The notes under the pieces were generated by a model. That model ran no database searches and was not told where the DNA came from. It saw only the letters and a program-made list of their open reading frames with translations. A program made the position numbers and the translations under genes. A stretch of DNA of 56,599 nt from an uncultured Prevotellaceae bacterium (GTDB lineage Bacteria; Bacteroidota; Bacteroidia; Bacteroidales; Bacteroidaceae). The stretch is from NCBI GenBank assembly GCA_902770635.1, contig CACXTX010000015.1, positions 1 through 56,599 on the forward strand, read 5' to 3'. Of this stretch, positions 50,271 to 56,599 are shown in pieces (the stretch's first letter is position 1; the number at the start of each line of letters is the position of its first letter).

Positions 50271-51995
50271 ATGGACACAAAATACATTTTCGTTACGGGC
50301 GGTGTCGTTTCCTCATTAGGAAAGGGCATTATATCGGCCTCTATAGGCAAACTGCTGCAAGCACGCGGCTACAAAGTAACCATCCAGAAGTTCGACCCCT
50401 ATATCAACATAGACCCTGGCACGCTGAACCCCTACGAGCACGGCGAGTGCTACGTGACTGACGACGGTTTCGAGACGGACCTGGACTTGGGGCACTACGA
50501 ACGCTTTACAGGCATACATACAACACGAAACAACTCTATAACAACAGGGCGCATCTACAAGACCGTCATTGACCGCGAACGCCGTGGCGACTACCTAGGC
50601 AAGACCATCCAGGTGGTGCCACACATCACGGACGAGATTAAACATCGAATGCTACGCAAAGATGAGAAGAACGAACAGTTGGACTTTGTCATTACAGAGG
50701 TGGGCGGTACCATCGGCGACATTGAGAGTGCGCCATTCATGGAGGCTATCCGACAGTTGCGTTGGCAACTGGGTCGTGACGCGGTGTGTGTGCACCTGAC
50801 CTATGTGCCCTATTTGAAGGCTGCCGATGAGTTGAAGACAAAGCCCACGCAACACTCGGTGAAGGAACTACAGGGCATGGGTATCCAACCTGACATCCTC
50901 GTACTACGTACAGAGCGACACCTGGACGACCATCTGCGCATGAAAGTAGCCTCGTTCTGTAACGTTGACCTGGAATGTGTGGTGCAGAGCGAGGATATGC
51001 CCTCCATCTATCAGGTGCCTGTGAGCATGCAGCAACAGGGACTCGACGCTGCCATCATGCGAAAGATAGGCATCCCCGTGGGTGAGACACCTGCCATGAA
51101 ATCGTGGCACGACTTCCTGAACAAACAGCGCAACGCCACGCGTGAGGTGCATGTGGCATTGGTGGGCAAGTACGACTTACAGGATGCCTATAAGAGCATC
51201 CGCGAGAGCCTGAACCTGGCAGGCATCTACAACGATGTAAAGGTAAGGATTCATTTCGTGAACAGCGAAGAAGTAACGGCTGAGAATGTCGCTGAGAAAC
51301 TCAACGGCATGGCGGGTATCATCGTCTGTCCAGGTTTCGGTCAGCGAGGCATCGAGGGAAAGATTATCGCTGCAGAATATACCCGTACACACGACATTCC
51401 CACCTTCGGCATCTGTCTGGGCATGCAGATGATGGTCATCGAGTTTGCCCGTAACGTACTGGGCTACAAGGATGCCAACAGTGCGGAGATGAGAGCCACC
51501 AACCAGCAACAGGCCCACCCACAGCAGGCCCTCCAGCAACAGACCCTCCCTGTTATGGAGGGGAGTAGTTACCAAGAGCCTGTGAATGTGATTGACTTCA
51601 TGGAAGAACAGAAAAACATTACGCAGATGGGTGGTACGATGAGATTAGGCGCATACGATTGTAAGGTATTAAAAGGTAGTAAGTCATTTGATGCATATTC
51701 GCAGTCAGAATTATCTACTCCCCTCCATAACAGGGAGGGTCTGCTGGAGGGTCTGCTCATCAGCGAGCGCCACCGCCACCGCTACGAGTTCAACAATGCC
51801 TATAAGGACGAATACGAACGGGCTGGCATGCAGTGTGTAGGCATCAACCCCACCGCCAACCTCGTCGAGATTGTCGAGATACCCGAGAAACGCTGGTACA
51901 TCGGCACCCAGTATCATCCGGAATATTCGTCAACGGTGCTCCATCCGCACCCGCTCTTCCTGTCGTTCATCAAAGCATGTATTAAAAATAAGTGA
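50271..51995 (+). CDS. pyrG: CTP synthase with two repeat-derived insertions
   Basis: 574 residues against about 535-540 usual. Synthetase domain: MDTKYIFVTGGVVSSLGKGI, DPYINIDPGTLNPYEHGECY; glutaminase domain: GFGQRG, nucleophile Cys in FGICLGMQMM, and the HPE triad partner in YHPEY. It makes CTP from UTP using glutamine. The extra length is two segments: ATNQQQAHPQQALQQQTLPV with MEGSSYQE, and STPLHNREGLLEGLLISE. Both are copies of the element also found in dapF, placed before VNVIDFMEEQ and before RHRHRYEFNN. Catalytic residues are kept. Confidence 0.93.
   Translation: MDTKYIFVTGGVVSSLGKGIISASIGKLLQARGYKVTIQKFDPYINIDPGTLNPYEHGECYVTDDGFETDLDLGHYERFTGIHTTRNNSITTGRIYKTVIDRERRGDYLGKTIQVVPHITDEIKHRMLRKDEKNEQLDFVITEVGGTIGDIESAPFMEAIRQLRWQLGRDAVCVHLTYVPYLKAADELKTKPTQHSVKELQGMGIQPDILVLRTERHLDDHLRMKVASFCNVDLECVVQSEDMPSIYQVPVSMQQQGLDAAIMRKIGIPVGETPAMKSWHDFLNKQRNATREVHVALVGKYDLQDAYKSIRESLNLAGIYNDVKVRIHFVNSEEVTAENVAEKLNGMAGIIVCPGFGQRGIEGKIIAAEYTRTHDIPTFGICLGMQMMVIEFARNVLGYKDANSAEMRATNQQQAHPQQALQQQTLPVMEGSSYQEPVNVIDFMEEQKNITQMGGTMRLGAYDCKVLKGSKSFDAYSQSELSTPLHNREGLLEGLLISERHRHRYEFNNAYKDEYERAGMQCVGINPTANLVEIVEIPEKRWYIGTQYHPEYSSTVLHPHPLFLSFIKACIKNK
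51511..51578 (-). repeat. Palindromic coding element in pyrG, inverse copy
   Basis: On the minus strand: CTCTTGGTAACTACTCCCC, TCCATAACAGGGAGGGTCTG, GGAGGGCCTGCTGTGGGTGG. It is inverted relative to 51713-51759 and adds an extra run of GGAGGG/TGCTG units. Confidence 0.8.
51713..51759 (+). repeat. Palindromic coding element in pyrG, forward copy
   Basis: TATCTACTCCCCTCCATAAC, AGGGAGGGTCTGCTGGAGGG, TCTGCTC. It is the inverted partner of 51511-51578, 134 nt apart, and close to dapF 45784-45832. Confidence 0.8.
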
Positions 51996-51999
51996 TATT

Positions 52000-53697
52000 A
52001 TGTGTGGAATCGTAGCTATATTAAACATAGAAGAACAAACTTCTAAACTGAGAGAGAAAGCACTGAAGATGAGTCAGAAAATCCGTCATCGCGGACCTGA
52101 CTGGAGTGGAATATACTGTGGCGGTACGGCCATCCTCGCCCACGAACGACTAAGCATTGTCGATCCGGAGAGTGGCGGACAGCCTCTGTTCTCGCCTGAC
52201 AAGAAACAGGTGTTAGCCGTGAATGGCGAGATATATAACCATCAGGAGATTCGTCGCCGCTATGCCGGTCAGTATGAGTTCCAGACGGGTTCGGACTGTG
52301 AAGTGATACTAGCGTTGTATCGTGAACTAAGGGAAAAGGGAAAAGGGAAAAGTGAAAAATTGGCTACCGCCCTGCTGGAGCAACTCAGCGGCATCTTCGC
52401 CTTCGTGCTGTACGACGAGGAGACAAACGAGTTTCTGATAGCCCGCGACCCCATCGGTGTGATTCCCCTTTATATCGGCTATGACAGCGACGGAAAGGTG
52501 TATGTGGCTTCCGAACTGAAGGCCCTCGAAGGCCAGTGCGAGCGTTACGAGCCGTTCCTGCCCGGCCACTACTATTGGAGTGTCGACCCAGGACAGAAGT
52601 GGTACTATCGTCGCGATTGGATGCGCTATGATGCCGTGAAGGACAATCCCGCCAGTGTTGAGGCTATCCATGATGCCCTTGAGGATGCCGTGAAGCGCCA
52701 GCTGATGTCCGACGTGCCCTACGGCGTACTGTTGTCTGGAGGGTTGGACTCTTCCGTCATCTCCGCCATCGCCGAAAAGTTCTCAGAACATCGTATTGAG
52801 GACGACTCGAAGAGCAAGGCCTGGTGGCCCCGTCTGCACTCCTTTGCCGTAGGACTGAAGGGCGCCCCCGACTTGGCGAAGGCGCGCCTGGTAGCCGACC
52901 ATATCGGTACCGTTCACCATGAGATCAACTATACCATCCAGGAGGGCCTTGATGCTATCCGCGACGTCATCTATTATATTGAGACCTACGATGTCACCAC
53001 CGTCCGTGCCTCCACACCCATGTACCTGTTGGCAAGGGTCATCAAGTCGATGGGCATCAAGATGGTGCTCAGCGGCGAGGGTGCCGACGAGATATTCGGA
53101 GGCTACCTCTATTTCCACAAGGCCCCCACAGCCAAGGACTTTCACGAAGAGACCGTCCGCAAGCTTTCCAAACTGCACCTCTACGACTGTCTGCGCGCCA
53201 ACAAGAGTCTCTCTGCCTGGGGTGTAGAAGGTCGTGTGCCCTTCCTCGACAAAGAATTCCTGGATGTCGCTATGCGTACGAACCCTGAGGCCAAGATGTG
53301 CCCAGGCAATACGATGGAGAAGAAGATTGTCCGTGAGGCCTTTGCCCACCTGTTGCCCGCCGAGGTGGCATGGCGCCAGAAGGAGCAGTTCTCCGACGGT
53401 GTGGGCTACAGCTGGATTGACACTTTGAAAGCCATAACGTCGGCAGCGGTTTCTGACGAGCAGATGGCCCATGCCGCCGAGCGTTTCCCCATCAATCCAC
53501 CCAAGAACAAGGAGGAATATTACTATCGCAGCATCTTTGCCGAGCACTTCCCCAGCGACTCCGCCGCCCGCAGCGTTCCCAGCGAGGCCAGCGTGGCTTG
53601 CAGCACTGCCATCGCCCTTGAGTGGGACGAAGCCTTTAAGAACATGAACGACCCCTCAGGCCGTGCCGTCAAAGGGGTGCATGAGCAAGCCTATTGA
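52000..53697 (+). CDS. asnB: Asparagine synthase B (glutamine-hydrolysing)
   Basis: 565 residues from ATG 52000 (MCGIVAILNIEEQ), so Cys2 becomes the N-terminal nucleophile. Other motifs: RHRGPDWSG, VNGEIYNHQ, the ATP pyrophosphatase loop SGGLDSS and GEGADEIFGGY. It makes asparagine from aspartate and glutamine. A short Lys-rich insertion (REKGKGKSEKLA) at 52328-52366 derives from GGGAAAAG filler. It starts 4 nt after pyrG. Confidence 0.93.
   Translation: MCGIVAILNIEEQTSKLREKALKMSQKIRHRGPDWSGIYCGGTAILAHERLSIVDPESGGQPLFSPDKKQVLAVNGEIYNHQEIRRRYAGQYEFQTGSDCEVILALYRELREKGKGKSEKLATALLEQLSGIFAFVLYDEETNEFLIARDPIGVIPLYIGYDSDGKVYVASELKALEGQCERYEPFLPGHYYWSVDPGQKWYYRRDWMRYDAVKDNPASVEAIHDALEDAVKRQLMSDVPYGVLLSGGLDSSVISAIAEKFSEHRIEDDSKSKAWWPRLHSFAVGLKGAPDLAKARLVADHIGTVHHEINYTIQEGLDAIRDVIYYIETYDVTTVRASTPMYLLARVIKSMGIKMVLSGEGADEIFGGYLYFHKAPTAKDFHEETVRKLSKLHLYDCLRANKSLSAWGVEGRVPFLDKEFLDVAMRTNPEAKMCPGNTMEKKIVREAFAHLLPAEVAWRQKEQFSDGVGYSWIDTLKAITSAAVSDEQMAHAAERFPINPPKNKEEYYYRSIFAEHFPSDSAARSVPSEASVACSTAIALEWDEAFKNMNDPSGRAVKGVHEQAY
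52326..52362 (+). repeat. GGGAAAAG repeat inserted in frame in asnB
   Basis: AGGGAAAAGGGAAAAGGGA then AAAGTGAAAAATTGG, read as REKGKGKSEKL. The unit GAAAAGTGAAAAA also occurs in the leader of the thioesterase gene (minus strand, 20922-20935). Confidence 0.6.
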
Positions 53698-53725
53698 CTC
53701 GGAAGAGGCTTCTATTTGAAATGTA

Positions 53726-54406
53726 TTAAGAATTGTTGATGTTCTGGATGACAAGGCTTGCCAATGTCATTCCAAAGACGGCGGTGATTTGTACGAGCGA
53801 ACCTTTCACCTCGCCCACTTGCTGAGCAGGCTCATCGCTGAACACGCACTTGAATTTCCGCTTCGGGAAACGCTGCTGTTTCTTGAAGCGGTTTCTTAAT
53901 GCACGGGCTAAAGGATCACCCTTTACCTTCCAGAACTCAGCAACCTGTACCCTCGTAGGGTCTAACTTCAAGGCGGCACCCATCGACGAGAAGAACTTTG
54001 CCTTCGTCTGGCAAGCCAACTCAATAAGCAATGCCTTGTCCTTCAGCGAATCAATAGCATCAATGATAAAGTCGTAGCTGTCTAACGCAAAGGTGGGAGC
54101 AGACTCTTCATCAAAGAGTTTGCAAAGCGCTGTTATCTCGGCCTGGGGGTTGATGGTGAGCAATCGTTCACGAAGGGCTTCTACCTTTACCTGTCCTATG
54201 GTTTGCTGGGTGGCCATCAGTTGGCGGTTGATATTAGTGACATCCACACGGTCGAAGTCCACCAGAGTGAGATGCTTTACACCCGTTCGTACCAAGGCTT
54301 CGGCACACCAGGAACCTACACCCCCGACACCGAATATAATAACACGCTGGGCACCGATGCGCTTCATTGCATCAGTGCCCAGCAATTGTTCTGCTCGTTG
54401 AAACAT
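53726..54406 (-). CDS. tcdA: tRNA threonylcarbamoyladenosine dehydratase
   Basis: 226 residues, E1/ThiF-MoeB fold. ATP site GVGGVGSWCAEALVRTGV, then LVDFDRVDVTNINRQLMA and IDAIDSLKDKALLIELACQ. It dehydrates t6A37 in tRNA to the cyclic form. The C-terminal region (VFSDEPAQQVGEVKGSLVQI) is shorter than in many homologues, so a small loop may be missing. It lies 28 nt from the asnB stop, convergent. Confidence 0.88.
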   Translation of the reverse strand: MFQRAEQLLGTDAMKRIGAQRVIIFGVGGVGSWCAEALVRTGVKHLTLVDFDRVDVTNINRQLMATQQTIGQVKVEALRERLLTINPQAEITALCKLFDEESAPTFALDSYDFIIDAIDSLKDKALLIELACQTKAKFFSSMGAALKLDPTRVQVAEFWKVKGDPLARALRNRFKKQQRFPKRKFKCVFSDEPAQQVGEVKGSLVQITAVFGMTLASLVIQNINNS

Positions 54407-54421
54407 GAGCTTTTCTATTGA

Positions 54422-56599
54422 TTAGAAGTCCATCTTATCGAGCTCGTCAGAGAAATCCTTAGGCTCGTTAGCAGGCTCATGATATTCCTCGTTGCGCTCA
54501 CGACGCTCAGGACGGGGGCGACGCTCACCACGATCATTGTGATCAGGACGCTGGCGACGCTCGCCACGCTCAGGACGCTCACGACGACGCTGCTGTGGTT
54601 CTACGTATCCCTCTGGCTTCTCAACGAGTACACGATGAGAGAGCTTGAACTTACCAGTCTTAGGATCAATCTCAAGGAGCTTCACCTTAATCTTGTCACC
54701 CTCTTTGAGACCAGCCTCCTCGACAGTCTCAAGACGCTTCCAGTCAATCTCAGAAATATGCAACAGACCATCCTTGCCAGGCATGAACTCTACGAAGCAG
54801 CCGTAAGGCATGATGCTGCGAACGGTACCCTCGTAAACTTCACCGACCTCAGGAATAGCAACGATAGCCTTAATCTTAGCGATAGCAGCATCGATGCTCT
54901 CCTTGTTAGGACCGCTGACCTGAATCTTACCAACGCCATCCTCTTCATCGATGGTGATGGTAGCACCAGTATCCTCCTGCATCTGCTGGATAATCTTTTG
55001 ACAGCACCGATGAACTCCTTCGGAATCTCGAAGGCCTCGATACGGGGAACCCAAGGCTTCAGCTCAGGACGTGGCTCGGCGATGGTATCGGTGATGCACT
55101 TCAGGATGTGCTCACGACCAGCCTTAGCCTGCATGAGGGCTTTCTCCAGAATGTCGAACGACAGACCGTCGCACTTGATATCCATCTGGGTAGCGGTCAG
55201 ACCGTCCTTAGTACCGGTGGTCTTGAAGTCCATATCGCCCAAGTGGTCCTCGTCACCAAGGATATCACTCAGCACAGCATACTTGTCTTCTCCGGGGTTC
55301 TTGATCAGACCCATAGCGATACCTGAAACAGGCTTCTTCATGGGAACACCAGCATCCATCAGAGCCAGCGTGCCGGCGCAGACGGTAGCCATACTGGAAG
55401 AACCGTTAGACTCCATAATCTGAGATACTACACGAACGGTGTAGGGGAAGTCAGCAGGAATCATCTCCTTCAGACCGCGCCATGCCAAATGGCCGTGACC
55501 AATCTCACGACGGCCTACGCCACGCTGAGCCTTGGCCTCACCAGTACAGAACGGGGGGAAGTTATAGTGGAGCAGGAAACGCTGATAGCTCTTGTCGAGC
55601 ACATCGTCAACCAGCTTCTCGTCGAGTTTGGTTCCCAAGGTAACAGTCGTCAAAGACTGGGTCTCACCACGGGTGAAGATAGAACTTCCGTGAGGCATGG
55701 GCAGGGGTGACACCTCGCACCAGATAGGACGGATGTCGGTGGTCTTACGGCCATCGAGACGGATGCCTTCGTCGAGGATGCAACGGCGCATAGCGTCGCG
55801 CTCTACGTCGTGGTAGTAGCGATCCATCATAGCCTCGTATTCATCGTCAGTGATCTCAGCGACTGAATCGCTGAGCACAGTGCCGGCAGCAGCGGCGGCC
55901 TCAGCAGCAGCCTTGCGCTCTGCGAAGAACTTCTCCTTGAAGTCAGCCAGAATCTTCTCGAAGGCCTCAGCACGGGCGTGCTTCTCAAGTGCCTGCTTGG
56001 TGATATCGTAGGCAGGCTGATAAAGCTCCTTGTTCATGCGCTCACGCAGTGCCTCGTCGTTGATCTCGTGGTCGTACTCGCGCTTCACATCCTTGCCGAG
56101 CTCCTTGCTCAGCTCAGCCTGCAGCTCACACATGGGCTTGATAGCGTCCATAGCAGCCTTCAGGGCTCCGAGCAGATCCTGCTCAGAAACTTCCTTCATC
56201 TCACCCTCTACCATCATGATGTTCTCGGCAGAGGCACCAACCATGATATCCATATCGGCCTCCTTCATCTGCTCGAAGGTAGGATCGATAACATACTCGC
56301 CATTGATACGAGCCACGCGCACTTCAGAGATAGGGCACTCGAAGGGGATATCTGAACATGCCAGCGCGGCAGATGCTGCAAAACCTGCCAAAGCATCAGG
56401 CTGGTCAACACCATCGGCGCTGAACAGCATTACGTTGACATAAACTTCTGCGTGATAGTTGGAGGGGAACCTGTAGTCAACCTGCAGAGGCATGAAATCG
56501 GTTCCGGGAACTGCATCTTTTGCGGCACAAACAGTAGCCAGCAGTACAGTGTTGTTCATGCGGAGCATCACACTGCCATCGGCCTGCTTTGCCACTTTC
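54422..56599 (-). pseudogene. pnp: Polynucleotide phosphorylase, 5' cut by window edge, two internal deletions
   Basis: The gene runs in from beyond the window (first visible codons [10 protein letters not shown]). RNase PH domain 1 is missing about 37 residues between LQVDYR and FPSNYHAE, in frame, at about 56469; this block normally contains the very conserved FTKREG segment. Domain 2 is intact ([26 protein letters not shown]). At 54998-55001 a 13-nt gap removes the KH-domain GxxG loop (IGPGG) and shifts the frame. The tail with [20 protein letters not shown], an S1 domain ([20 protein letters not shown]) and an Arg/Glu-rich end continues to 54422. PNPase degrades RNA 3' to 5'. As written it cannot give a full protein. 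Confidence 0.85.

Noticed and set aside
51511-51759. A transposon with terminal inverted repeats inside pyrG (and likewise in dapF)
   Set aside because: The sequence between the inverted copies is the native conserved enzyme (NITQMGGTMRLGAYDCK in PyrG), so the copies are two separate insertions, not the ends of one element.
54990-55010. Programmed frameshift in pnp
   Set aside because: An AAAA run is present, but the GxxG codons are absent on both sides, so shifting would not restore the domain.
1-56599. tRNA, rRNA, riboswitch or prophage
   Set aside because: No cloverleaf, rRNA segment, recognisable riboswitch core, integrase or capsid gene was seen in the intergenic gaps, which are nearly all below 300 nt.

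Overview
The window looks like a chromosomal segment of a Prevotella-type Bacteroidales bacterium, probably a gut or rumen xylan degrader (Prevotella/Xylanibacter/Segatella group). The evidence is Bacteroidetes-type promoters (a -7 box TAnnTTTG, sometimes with TTG exactly 20 nt upstream), A-rich leaders instead of Shine-Dalgarno sites, LruC/DUF4842 lipoproteins, a S46 dipeptidyl-peptidase, glutamine synthetase III, a smalltalk micro-protein and a xylan gene cluster. No rRNA, tRNA, CRISPR array, insertion sequence or integrase was seen.

Layout. 1-2050 is a patchy accessory strip: a conserved hypothetical gene cut by the window edge, REP-like palindromes, small-gene remnants, and a smalltalk / small membrane protein / M15 peptidase cassette of phage-lysis flavour. 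2.1-10.8 kb holds two related surface lipoproteins, a SpmA-SpmB fusion, a broken polysaccharide flippase, a dipeptidyl-peptidase 7 and a small exported protein. 10.8-24 kb is mostly minus-strand housekeeping: DEAD-box helicase, MscS channel, LOG (plus strand), ybeY, coaD, ruvB, dus, dprA, a thioesterase, DUF2851 and a MATE transporter fused to a histidine-kinase-like ATPase domain. 24.1-30.3 kb is a xylan module: periplasmic esterase, divergent from a GPH sugar symporter, GH10 xylanase, cytoplasmic GH43 and an overlapping ECF sigma factor. 30.3-33.8 kb: M16 peptidase, PfkB kinase, flavodiiron protein. 33.8-50 kb is nitrogen assimilation: glnN divergent from gltBD, a DNA-repair group (UDG-like, TIGR03915-like, radical SAM), then dapF-dapL-glnB-amt-porin. 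50.2-56.6 kb: pyrG-asnB, tcdA and a 5'-truncated pnp.

How it fits together. The xylan genes describe deacetylation and depolymerisation in the periplasm, symport of the products and intracellular trimming. glnN, gltBD, glnB, amt, dapL and asnB form a nitrogen neighbourhood. A 13-bp motif (TGACACTTTGTAA) occurs three times between glnN and gltB, and with one mismatch upstream of dapF, so a shared nitrogen operator is plausible.

Two genome-level signals stand out. (1) Short repeats like those that pad intergenic leaders also occur in frame inside housekeeping genes (dapF x2, pyrG x2, deaD x2, gltD, asnB, a UDG-like gene). The dapF and pyrG insertions are copies of one palindromic element, read in the same frame in both genes, reminiscent of the palindromic elements known inside Rickettsia genes. 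(2) Five internal deletions, each next to or including a highly conserved segment (flippase, deaD, amt, pnp twice), suggest either assembly collapse or real gene decay.
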